The position numbers and the translations under genes were made by a program. Positions 1 to 5,598 of a stretch of 7,019 nt of DNA are shown one piece after another. Position 1 is the stretch's first letter, and the number at the start of each line of letters is the position of its first letter. Below the pieces are notes generated by a model. That model was not told the origin of the DNA and did not search any database. It saw only the letters and a program-made list of their open reading frames with translations. Origin of the DNA: DATKYV01 sp035528275 (lineage in GTDB: Bacteria > Acidobacteriota > Terriglobia > UBA7540); the NCBI GenBank assembly GCA_035528275.1, contig DATKYV010000210.1:1-7019 (forward strand), in the 5' to 3' direction.

Positions 1-198
1 GGCCGCGGGCGGCAGAAAAATCGTGAGCGACGGCGTGTCGGCATCCTCGCTCCCCACCGCGCCCGGCGCGCCACCCGGCCACAACAAGCGGACCTCCGGC
101 TCCGCGGGACTTCCTTGAGCACTTACCGCCGACACCGGCAGTAGGAACGATGCGGCGGAAAGCACAACCGTCAGGGCAAAGACTCTCATGGTTCGCAT
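1..198 (-). CDS. Secreted alpha/beta-hydrolase (acetyl esterase-like), N-terminal part
   Basis: Only the first 66 codons are present; the gene runs off the left edge. The reading frame starts at the ATG at 198 and is open to base 1. An AGAGGAG-type ribosome site at 205-211 lies 6 bases upstream, which favours this start over the in-frame ATG at 189. Residues 1-27 form a typical signal peptide: basic start, hydrophobic core, and a VSA-Q cleavage site at 27/28, so the product is probably periplasmic or exported. Residues 37-64 read RLLWPGGAPGAVG followed by DTPSLTIFLPP. This matches my memory of the N-terminus of secreted alpha/beta-hydrolases annotated as acetyl xylan esterase or xylanase-like, in which 'LWPGGAPGA' precedes the first beta strand and a GGGY oxyanion motif. 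The catalytic serine region is outside the window, so substrate and activity cannot be read. It lies 118 bp downstream of trpB2 on the same strand, but a shared transcript is not shown. Confidence 0.75.
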   Translation of the reverse strand, partial: MRTMRVFALTVVLSAASFLLPVSAVSAQGSPAEPEVRLLWPGGAPGAVGSEDADTPSLTIFLPPAA

Positions 199-271
199 GG
201 CGGACTCCTCTCTGTGAACGGCCGATGCCAACTGTGAGAGGCGAGCGGCCGCCGCGTGAAGATCACTCTTT

Positions 272-291
272 ATCCGGCGTCCTCGCCGGAT
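272..291 (-). terminator. Perfect 8-bp hairpin after trpB2
   Basis: ATCCGGCG (272-279) and CGCCGGAT (284-291) form a perfect 8-bp stem closing a 4-base loop. It begins 26 bases past the trpB2 stop and lies upstream of the hydrolase start. It has no T-run on either strand (AAAGAG follows on the minus strand), so it is not a canonical intrinsic terminator. It could be a weak terminator, an RNA-stabilising hairpin at the trpB2 mRNA end, or a leader structure of the hydrolase gene. Confidence 0.35.
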
Positions 292-316
292 TGTCGGTGG
301 AAAACCTTTGGCAAAT

Positions 317-1672
317 TCAGGAGGCGACCGGCAAAGCAGCCAGGGCCTCCCTGATGGCTTCCTCCGGATACTCGTAGTCCTCGAGCTCTCCGGCGAAATA
401 CTGTTCGTAGGCTCCCATATCGAAATGCCCGTGACCGCTGAGGTTGAAGAGAATCGTCTTCTCTTTTCCTTCTTCTTTGGCCTTCAGGGCCTCGTCGATG
501 ACGCAGGCAACGGCGTGCGAGGTTTCCGGAGCGACGATGGTCCCTTCCGCCCGGGCGAAGGTGATGGCCGCCTTGAAGCAGGCCAATTGCGGGTAGCTCG
601 CCGCCTCCACAACCCCCTCCCGGTGCAGCAAGCTGATGAGCGGCGCCATGCCGTGATACCTCAAACCGCCGGCGTGAATGCCTGGGGGGACGAAATCGTG
701 GCCCAGGGTGTCCATCTTCAGGAGCGGCGTCGTTCCGCTCTTGTCGCCGAAGTCGTAAGCGTAAACCCCTTTGGTCATCGTGGGGCACGCCGTGGGCTCC
801 ACGCCGATGAAGCGAATTTTCCTGCCCGCGGCCTTCTCGGGAATGAAAGGGAAAGCCAGGCCCGCGAAATTGCTTCCTCCTCCGCAGCACCCGATGACGA
901 CGTCCGGGAAGGCTCCGGCGATTTTGAGTTGGGCGAGAGCTTCCTGCCCGATCACCGTCTGGTGGAGCAGCACGTGGTTTAGAACGCTGCCCAGCGAGTA
1001 GTTGGTGTCTTGGCGCAGCGCGGCATCCTCCACCGCTTCACTGATGGCGATGCCCAGGCTCCCCGGCGTGTCGGGGGTCGAGGCCAGGACGCTTTTCCCC
1101 GCCCGCGTGAGGTTGCTGGGAGAAGGAACGCATTGCGCGCCCCAGGCCTGCATCATGGTCCGGCGATGCGGCTTCTGCTCGAAACTGCACCGCACCATGT
1201 AAACCATGCACTCCAGGCCAAAGGCGTTGCAGGCGAAAGCCAGGGCGCTTCCCCATTGGCCGGCGCCCGTCTCGGTGGTGAGCCGCTTGATGCCCGCCTG
1301 CTTGTTGTAATAGGCCTGGGCGACGGAGGTGTTGGGCTTGTGGCTGCCCGCTGGAGAAACCCCCTCGTGCTTGTAGAAAATCTTCGCCGGCGTGCCGAGG
1401 GCTTTCTCGAGCCGAGCAGCGCGGCACAACGGCGTCGGCCGCCAGAGTCGGAGAATGTCGAGAACCGGGTCGGGAATCGGGACGGTGGGCGACGTGGAAA
1501 CTTCCTGCTCGATCAGAGCCATGAGGAAGATGGCCTGAAAATCCGCGGGGCTGGCGGGTTTGCCCGTCGCCGGGTTCAAGGGCGGCGGCAAAGGCGCGGG
1601 AAGATCCGCCGCGACGTTGTACCACGACTTGGGAATCTCCTTCTCGGAAAGCAGAATCCTGTTTTCACTCAT
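317..1672 (-). CDS. trpB2: Tryptophan synthase beta chain, type 2 (TrpB2), PLP enzyme
   Basis: This 451-residue protein is a complete fold-type II PLP enzyme of the TrpB2 branch. TrpB condenses indole with L-serine to give L-tryptophan in the cytoplasm. Visible motifs are HKPNTS at 111-116, with K112 as the expected Schiff-base lysine; TETGAGQWG at 133-141, with E134 as the expected catalytic glutamate; the phosphate-binding glycine loop GCCGGGSNF at 261-269; and SGHGHFDM at 412-419 near the C-terminus. The roughly 450-residue length, the N-terminal extension through ERILL-type and 'KSWYN' residues before the domain, and the sequence around RPTPL (78-82) fit TrpB2 rather than the roughly 400-residue TrpB1. 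The ATG at 1672 is preceded by AAGGA (1679-1683). No trpA or other trp gene is adjacent, so it may work alone, scavenging indole or acting without channelling, as proposed for TrpB2 enzymes. The catalytic residues look intact. Confidence 0.93.
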   Translation of the reverse strand: MSENRILLSEKEIPKSWYNVAADLPAPLPPPLNPATGKPASPADFQAIFLMALIEQEVSTSPTVPIPDPVLDILRLWRPTPLCRAARLEKALGTPAKIFYKHEGVSPAGSHKPNTSVAQAYYNKQAGIKRLTTETGAGQWGSALAFACNAFGLECMVYMVRCSFEQKPHRRTMMQAWGAQCVPSPSNLTRAGKSVLASTPDTPGSLGIAISEAVEDAALRQDTNYSLGSVLNHVLLHQTVIGQEALAQLKIAGAFPDVVIGCCGGGSNFAGLAFPFIPEKAAGRKIRFIGVEPTACPTMTKGVYAYDFGDKSGTTPLLKMDTLGHDFVPPGIHAGGLRYHGMAPLISLLHREGVVEAASYPQLACFKAAITFARAEGTIVAPETSHAVACVIDEALKAKEEGKEKTILFNLSGHGHFDMGAYEQYFAGELEDYEYPEEAIREALAALPVAS

Positions 1673-1728
1673 GGCTTTTCCTTACGATGACCTCCCGATT
1701 CCAGGGCTCGGACTCCGTCGGGCGAGGC

Positions 1729-1755
1729 AGAATAGCACAGATTGCGCGGATTCAA
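1729..1755 (-). promoter_or_regulatory. Candidate promoter for trpB2
   Basis: Reading the minus strand, TTGAAT (1755-1750) could be a -35 box and TATTCT (1734-1729) a -10 box. TGC immediately precedes the -10, giving an extended -10 (TGn). The 15-bp spacer is shorter than the ideal 17, partly offset by the TGn element. The transcript would have a leader of about 50 bases before the trpB2 ATG. This rests on motif matching only. Confidence 0.3.
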
Positions 1756-1790
1756 ACGGAGTGAAGTACGGAAGTCCCGGCGGTACGACG

Positions 1791-1835
1791 CCTGGCAACA
1801 GGGTCCGCGGCCGCGGGGGCCGCTGGCGAGCCAGG
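1791..1835. repeat. GC-rich compound inverted repeat
   Basis: CCTGGC (1791-1796) and GCCAGG (1830-1835) form an outer inverted repeat. It encloses a perfect 12-bp palindrome, CCGCGGCCGCGG, at 1805-1816. It lies just past the stop of the VOC-family remnant on the minus strand and has no T-run. It may be an old transcript-end structure of that lost gene, or simply GC-rich spacer. Confidence 0.35.
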
Positions 1836-1842
1836 TTTCAAT

Positions 1843-1965
1843 CTAAGGCGGACGGTCCACGGCAGAAAGCTGGACGGTCAGGCCGTCCGGGTCACGGAAA
1901 TAGACCCGGCTCGAACCGCTGGGCTGGTCAGGATCCAGGCCCTGGCGACGCATCATACATCGCAA
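1843..1965 (-). pseudogene. C-terminal remnant of a VOC/glyoxalase-family protein
   Basis: On the minus strand the frame ending at the TAG at 1843-1845 reads QGLDPDQPSG, then SSRVYFRDPDGLTVQLSA, then a short tail. The block 'hydrophobic-YF-x-DPDG-x-x-hydrophobic-Q-hydrophobic' is the classic last beta strand of vicinal-oxygen-chelate (glyoxalase/bleomycin-resistance/dioxygenase) domains, whose metal-binding residue normally lies just after the DPDG turn. Only about 35-40 residues match. Upstream the same frame becomes cysteine-rich and unlike the family, and it meets a TAA at 2032-2034 beside a REP-like repeat. A full VOC domain needs about 120 residues, so this is a truncated relic, not a gene. 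The two ATGs at 1951-1956 have no good ribosome site. The repeat next to the break suggests a deletion or rearrangement removed the 5' part. Confidence 0.7.
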
Positions 1966-2020
1966 CCCTGCCGTCACTGCAAGCGCCTGGCTGCAACAGC
2001 AGCGGGTCAGTTTGAAATCT

Positions 2021-2068
2021 GTAGCGACGGGTTAATCCCGTCCATTGGCGGCCTAAAGCCGCCTCTAC
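2021..2068. repeat. REP-like doublet (BIME-like) with GTAG and CTAC ends
   Basis: Two small hairpins stand back to back. The first is GACGGG (2026-2031) and CCCGTC (2037-2042) around TTAAT. The second is GGCGGC (2047-2052) and GCCGCC (2058-2063) around CTAAA. Each has a 6-bp stem and a 5-base loop, and CATT separates them. The left hairpin is preceded by GTAG (2021-2024) and the right one followed by CTAC (2065-2068), its exact reverse complement. Bacterial REP elements mobilised by REP-associated tyrosine transposases (RAYT) have a GTAG tetranucleotide 5' of a hairpin, and inverted pairs form BIMEs. This layout matches that pattern. No transposase is present here, and copy number elsewhere cannot be seen. 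Confidence 0.6.
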
Positions 2069-2102
2069 TGCAAAATGGCCCACTACCACTGCAACTCGAA
2101 CC

Positions 2103-2132
2103 TTGAGCCTTTCAGATCCGCGGTGATATGCT
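2103..2132 (+). promoter_or_regulatory. Candidate promoter for the secreted-protein gene
   Basis: TTGAGC (2103-2108) as -35 and TATGCT (2127-2132) as -10 are separated by 18 bp. TGA sits immediately upstream of the -10 as an extended -10 element. Transcription would begin near 2139, inside the hairpin described at 2130-2150 and just upstream of the strong Shine-Dalgarno-like AAGGAGGG at 2152-2159. This rests on motif matching only. Confidence 0.35.
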
Positions 2133-2150
2133 GGCCGCCCTGTGGCCAGC
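2130..2150 (+). other. Leader hairpin next to an orphan Shine-Dalgarno
   Basis: GCTGGCC (2130-2136) and GGCCAGC (2144-2150) form a 7-bp perfect stem with a 7-base loop. Directly after it comes AAGGAGGG (2152-2159), a near-consensus Shine-Dalgarno. No ATG, GTG or TTG follows at a usable distance; the next start in any frame is the ATG at 2199, 39 bases away. The combination may be a regulatory leader or the remains of a shifted start. Confidence 0.4.
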
Positions 2151-2198
2151 CAAGGAGGGTTCCAACCAAGCCGCGGAATTAGTCAAGTCCGCCATCGG

Positions 2199-2858
2199 AT
2201 GATCTCTCGCGTAGTCGGGAGAAGTACCGCCACGGCTTTCTTCGCCTCGCTGCTGGTCCTAGCGCCTTTCCATCCAGCCTTTTCTCAAGACGCAAATCCA
2301 CCCGGTCCATCGGGTGTGATTCCCGTGACCCCGGCCCATCTGGCCCAGCCTCTAACGGTTGAAGAGAAGTTCGAGCTTTATCTGGAAGGGACTTATGGGC
2401 CGGGCTCCTGGCTGGCCTCGGCGTCCACAGCGGGGATTCGCCAGTGGCTGGGTTCCCCTCCCGAATGGGAACAGGGAATGAAGGGCTACGGCCGGCGCTT
2501 TGCCTCGTCAATGGGCGAAAGCGCCATCAAGAATACCGTGCAGTTTGGGGTGGGCGCGGCCCTGCGCGAAGACCCGCGCTATTTTCCCTCCGCGCGCCGA
2601 GGTGTTCTGTCCCGCGCCTGGCATGCAGTGTCTTTCACGTTTGCGCCCCGTAACGACAACGGTGAACGGACGGTTGGTGTTTCCCGAGTTGCGGGCGCCC
2701 TCAGTTCGGGGTTCGTTTCAAACACCTGGTACCCGGAAAGACTGAGTGACACCAGCCATGCCATCTCGCGAACCGGGATCACGCTTGGTGGCGATGCCGC
2801 CGTGAATCTGTTTCGCGAGTTCTGGCCCGATATCAAACGTGCCGTTTTCGGCCGCTGA
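2199..2858 (+). CDS. Secreted protein of unknown function, Acidobacteria-type family
   Basis: This 219-residue protein has a signal peptide: basic residues 4-8, a hydrophobic core at about 11-22, and a likely cut after AFS at 27-29. It is therefore probably periplasmic or outer-membrane associated. The mature part has no catalytic motif I recognise. Distinctive stretches are EEKFELYLEGTYGP (55-68), LREDPRYFPSARRG (122-135), FAPRNDNGER (148-157), SNTWYPERLS (174-183) and FREFWPDIK (205-213). I recall similar sequences as hypothetical proteins in Acidobacteria genomes. The glycine-rich alternating segments between them could be beta strands or small membrane-inserting helices; I cannot tell. 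The ATG at 2199 is chosen because the signal peptide starts there. The in-frame GTG at 2142 would add 19 residues before the signal peptide and has no ribosome site of its own. Neither start has well-spaced Shine-Dalgarno support, so the start is uncertain. The gene is followed by a 129-bp gap and the permease cluster, with no evidence of a functional link. Confidence 0.75.
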   Translation: MISRVVGRSTATAFFASLLVLAPFHPAFSQDANPPGPSGVIPVTPAHLAQPLTVEEKFELYLEGTYGPGSWLASASTAGIRQWLGSPPEWEQGMKGYGRRFASSMGESAIKNTVQFGVGAALREDPRYFPSARRGVLSRAWHAVSFTFAPRNDNGERTVGVSRVAGALSSGFVSNTWYPERLSDTSHAISRTGITLGGDAAVNLFREFWPDIKRAVFGR

Positions 2859-2877
2859 TCGCCCCTTCTCCAGCCCC

Positions 2878-2891
2878 GGTCTCTCGAGACC
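2878..2891. promoter_or_regulatory. Palindrome in the -35 region before permease 1
   Basis: GGTCTC (2878-2883) and GAGACC (2886-2891) form a 6+2+6 inverted repeat with a perfect TCTCGAGA core at 2882-2889. It lies 20-33 bases upstream of the -10-like TAAAAT at 2911, where a -35 box would be, so it may be an operator. As RNA it would make only a 5-bp hairpin without a T-run, which is a weak terminator for the preceding gene. Confidence 0.3.
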
Positions 2892-2907
2892 TTACGCCGC
2901 CACCCTG

Positions 2908-2916
2908 TGATAAAAT
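2908..2916 (+). promoter_or_regulatory. Extended -10 promoter before permease 1
   Basis: TGA-TAAAAT (2908-2916) is an extended -10 element that matches the TATAAT consensus at 5 of 6 positions. No good -35 box is found 17 bp upstream, which is common for extended -10 promoters. The predicted start of transcription is near 2923, leaving a leader of about 65 bases before the GTG at 2988. A similar TAAAAT-purine-GT string recurs upstream of permease 2. Confidence 0.5.
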
Positions 2917-2987
2917 AGTGCGTGAATCATCGCGTCTGAATTGCAGGGCTCCGTCCTTTCAACACAAAATTCTGCAGGAGCGACTCC

Positions 2988-4340
2988 GTGAAGCTGCTAC
3001 GCCTGATCTGGAAGAACGCACTCCGCAATCCCCGCCGCAGCGTGCTGACGATCCTGAGCATCACGGTTTCCATCTTCCTGGTGAGCACACTGCAAGCCAT
3101 CCTTCGCCAGTTTGACAGTGTGGCCGAGGGCTCGGGCAGCTCGTACCTCCGGATGGTGACCCGGCACGCGGTTTCGCTCGGGCAGGACCTCCCCATTGCC
3201 TACAGGGCCAGGATCAGAGCCCTGCCGGGCGTAAAGTACGTTAACGGCTTCTCTTGGTTTGGGGGCATTTACAAAGACCCTCAGAATTTCTTCGCCAATT
3301 TCGCCGTGGACGTCGAAGACTTCGAGAAGCTCATGGACGAGTACAGTATCCCGCCCGATCAGTTGGATGCCTGGAAGAAGGAACGAACGGCGGCTCTGGT
3401 CGGCAGAAAACTCATGGAGCAGTACGGATGGAAGATAGGCAACCACGTGACCTTGCAGGGAACCATCTATCCGGCGGACCTGGAATTCATCATCCGGGCC
3501 GTTTATACCGCGCCGCGCGAAGCTGACGAAACGGCCTTCTATTTTCACTGGGACTATTTCGACGAGGCCCTGGGCCGACGCGGCCGGGCGGGGACCTTCT
3601 CGGTGAAGGCCGAGACCGCCGAAGACGTGCCGCGCTTGATGGATGCCATCGACGGCATGTTCCGAAATTCCGATGCGGAAACCAAGACCGAAACCGAACA
3701 GGCTTTCAGCCTCAGCTTTGTCTCGATGCTCGGCAACGTGAAACTGCTGCTGAATGCCATCTCCGCCGCCGTGGTCTTCACCATATTGCTCGTCGCCGGC
3801 AACACCATGGCCATGTCCATTCGGGAACGGACAGGCGAAGTGGCGGTTCTGAAGACGCTGGGCTACCGTCGCAACACGATTCTCTTTCTGCTGGTCGGAG
3901 AGTCGGCGGCCATCGCGCTGCTGGGAGGCGCTTTCGGAAGCGTGGGAGCGAAGGCGGCCTACGCGTTCATCGGCGCCACCTCCGGAGCTATGAAGGCCAT
4001 GGGCGGCATGGTCTTCGCCGCGGGCGCCGCCCTGGTTCTGGGCTACGGCACCTGGATGCTCTTTGCCGGCGCTTCCCACGGGCGGGGTGTGAGCGCCATC
4101 GTTCGCTACGCCACGACGCTGCTGGGAGCGCTGATTGGCTTCGGGACGGGGTATGGTTTCTACATGGCAGCCGCGTTCATCATGAACCAGGGGGGCTTCC
4201 TCGCCGGTTTCAGCGTTCGGACCGAGACGCTTTTCGTGGGATTGGGGATCTCGGCTCTGGTCGGAGTCTTGAGCGCCACATTCCCCGCGCTGCGCGCCTC
4301 TCGCACGGGCATCGCCGATGCCTTGCGGTACGTTGGATGA
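2988..4340 (+). CDS. MacB/FtsX-type ABC transporter permease 1 (enlarged, 450 aa)
   Basis: This is an integral inner-membrane permease of the MacB/FtsX type. It would pair with a separate ATPase to drive export or mechanical work across the envelope. Helix 1 spans about 18-38 after a basic start (KNALRNPRRS). An extracytoplasmic domain of about 40-248 follows, containing NFFANFAVD (100-108), FHWDY (186-190) and IDGMFRNSDAET (221-232). Helix 2 (about 252-275) leads to NTMAMSIRERTGEVAVLKTLG, the cytoplasmic coupling segment expected to touch the ATPase. Helix 3 is about 299-325 and the last helix about 411-435; the protein ends in ALRYVG. Unlike the two following paralogues, it has about 70 extra residues (roughly 333-405) with two more hydrophobic segments (about 339-361 and 373-397). 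The even number keeps the C-terminus on the same side. The GTG start has CAGGAG at 2975-2980, 7 bases upstream. The next gene starts 95 bp after its stop. Substrate is unknown. Confidence 0.88.
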   Translation: MKLLRLIWKNALRNPRRSVLTILSITVSIFLVSTLQAILRQFDSVAEGSGSSYLRMVTRHAVSLGQDLPIAYRARIRALPGVKYVNGFSWFGGIYKDPQNFFANFAVDVEDFEKLMDEYSIPPDQLDAWKKERTAALVGRKLMEQYGWKIGNHVTLQGTIYPADLEFIIRAVYTAPREADETAFYFHWDYFDEALGRRGRAGTFSVKAETAEDVPRLMDAIDGMFRNSDAETKTETEQAFSLSFVSMLGNVKLLLNAISAAVVFTILLVAGNTMAMSIRERTGEVAVLKTLGYRRNTILFLLVGESAAIALLGGAFGSVGAKAAYAFIGATSGAMKAMGGMVFAAGAALVLGYGTWMLFAGASHGRGVSAIVRYATTLLGALIGFGTGYGFYMAAAFIMNQGGFLAGFSVRTETLFVGLGISALVGVLSATFPALRASRTGIADALRYVG

Positions 4341-4417
4341 CGACAGAATGTCCGCTTCGCCGTTCTCCCGCCGCTTGAATCCTCCCCAACCGTGGAACCG
4401 GGAAGTGCCTCTGCGCG

Positions 4418-4423
4418 TAAAAT
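4418..4423 (+). promoter_or_regulatory. -10-like element just upstream of permease 2
   Basis: TAAAAT (4418-4423) ends 12 bases before the ATG at 4436. Used as a -10 box, transcription would start at about 4430, giving a leader of only 5-7 bases. No Shine-Dalgarno is visible before this ATG, which fits leaderless or near-leaderless translation. The -35 region is poor. The only candidate, TGGAAC at 4393-4398, has a 19-bp spacer. Confidence 0.4.
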
Positions 4424-4435
4424 GGTCTAGATACC

Positions 4436-5578
4436 ATGACGCGCGCCGGGTTGGTCTTGAAGAATGTCTTCCGGAATCGACGCCGGACGGTACTGACCAC
4501 GGTTAGCGTGGCGGTTTCGGTCTGCTTGATTGCCGTCTTCTGCGCGACGTATCGCTACATCAGCGCCCCGCCCACTCCGGGCGGCTTCGATCTGGTGCTC
4601 ATGGTCGGCCCCCGAACGTCGCTAATGCAGCCCTTACCCCTCAGCCATGGAGCCCGGCTCGGGGCGTTGCGCGGCATCGCCGCCGTCTCGCCCCTCAACA
4701 TGGTGGACGTGGTCTTCGGTGCGGAGGAGAAGCCCTTGTACGCCGTGGCCTGCGACCCGGCTGCCATGTTCAAGGTGCGGCCCGACTGGAAACTGCCCGA
4801 GGATCAGCGCCAAGCGTTCTTCAGCGAGAAGTCCGCACTGGTAGCGAGCAGAAGGATTGCGGAGCCGCGCGGTTGGAAGGTCAACGACCGGATCGCTCTG
4901 CGCAGTCACGGTTACAACATCACGCTGGAATTCGTGCTGCGGGGGATTTATTCGTCCGCAGAAGATGAAAGCCTGATGGCCTTTCACTGGGACTACCTCA
5001 ACGACACCCTGGGAAGCCCGAACACGCCGGGGGCCTTCTGGGTTCTCGCTGAGACTCCCGAAGACGTCCCACGGCTGATGACCGAGATCGACGGCATGTT
5101 CCGCAACACGGACGTTGAGACGCGAACCCAACCCATGAAGCAGTTCGTACTCGATTTCCTGGCCATGCTGGGGAACGTGAAGCTGATCCTGCTGGGCGTG
5201 TCGGCCGTCGTGGTCTTTGCCGTGCTGCTCATCGTCGCCAATACCATGGGCATGTCCATTCGCGAACGGACGTCGGAACTCGCCGTCCTGCGCGCCCTGG
5301 GTTTCCGCAAGCGGCAGGTGCTGGGCATGCTGACGGCCGAGTCTCTGGCTATTTCCATTTCGGGAGCTGCTCTGGGATGCCTGGCTGCCGGGGGTCTCCT
5401 GGCACTGACCTCCGGATACCAGGTTGGCGGCGCCATGCCCATCTACGTCCAGGTCGATGGATATACCCTGGCGCTGACCCTGGCGGTGGCAGTGGCGATT
5501 GGAGTTCTGGGCACGATCGTCCCCGCCTGGCACGCTTCACACCTCAATATCGCCGAAGCGCTGAGGTTTGTGGGGTAG
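4436..5578 (+). CDS. MacB/FtsX-type ABC transporter permease 2 (380 aa)
   Basis: Paralogue of permeases 1 and 3 with the standard four-helix plan: helix 1 about 19-40, an extracytoplasmic domain about 41-247, helix 2 about 249-270, helix 3 about 302-325 and helix 4 about 342-364. Shared blocks are FHWDY (183-187), IDGMFRNTDVET (218-229), MLGNVK (244-249), the coupling segment NTMGMSIRERTSELAVLRAL (269-288) and the ending NIAEALRFVG (371-380). Its extracytoplasmic domain is the most divergent of the three. It lacks the FANFAVD block, having LYAVACD at 101-107, and begins FDLVLMVGPRTS where the others have a basic R-(H/R)-A block. This suggests a distinct partner surface. The ATG has no ribosome site, and a -10-like element sits right before it. 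Permease 3 starts 20 bp after its TAG, so 2 and 3 are very likely co-transcribed. The substrate cannot be inferred. Confidence 0.88.
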   Translation: MTRAGLVLKNVFRNRRRTVLTTVSVAVSVCLIAVFCATYRYISAPPTPGGFDLVLMVGPRTSLMQPLPLSHGARLGALRGIAAVSPLNMVDVVFGAEEKPLYAVACDPAAMFKVRPDWKLPEDQRQAFFSEKSALVASRRIAEPRGWKVNDRIALRSHGYNITLEFVLRGIYSSAEDESLMAFHWDYLNDTLGSPNTPGAFWVLAETPEDVPRLMTEIDGMFRNTDVETRTQPMKQFVLDFLAMLGNVKLILLGVSAVVVFAVLLIVANTMGMSIRERTSELAVLRALGFRKRQVLGMLTAESLAISISGAALGCLAAGGLLALTSGYQVGGAMPIYVQVDGYTLALTLAVAVAIGVLGTIVPAWHASHLNIAEALRFVG

Positions 5579-5598
5579 GATGAGAGAGGGTTAATTGA

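Noticed and set aside
308..982. Long open frame on the plus strand, antisense to trpB2
   Set aside because: It is a product of high GC and lies opposite a protein with clear catalytic motifs. Its translation shows no recognisable domain.
1560..2015. Plus-strand open frame spanning the trpB2 start and upstream gap
   Set aside because: It overlaps the trpB2 N-terminus in antisense and reads as low-complexity G/R/P sequence, and its 3' part is the complement of the VOC remnant.
1843..2031. The whole frame between stops as a small functional VOC-type gene
   Set aside because: It is far shorter than a VOC domain, has no suitable start with a ribosome site, and only the last 35-40 residues resemble the family.
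2142..2198. In-frame GTG at 2142 as start of the secreted protein
   Set aside because: It would put 19 residues before the signal peptide and has no ribosome site upstream. The GTG also falls in the loop of the 2130-2150 hairpin. It is not fully excluded.
2997..4079. 360-codon open frame on the minus strand opposite permease 1
   Set aside because: The translation is rich in G, H, Q and R with no domain-like pattern, while the plus strand encodes a well-formed permease. A similar antisense frame occurs opposite permease 2 (4634-5533), as expected from shared codon bias of paralogues.
4341..4435. Terminator between permeases 1 and 2
   Set aside because: I found no stem longer than 4-5 bp and no T-run in this gap, so read-through from permease 1 remains possible alongside the candidate internal promoter.
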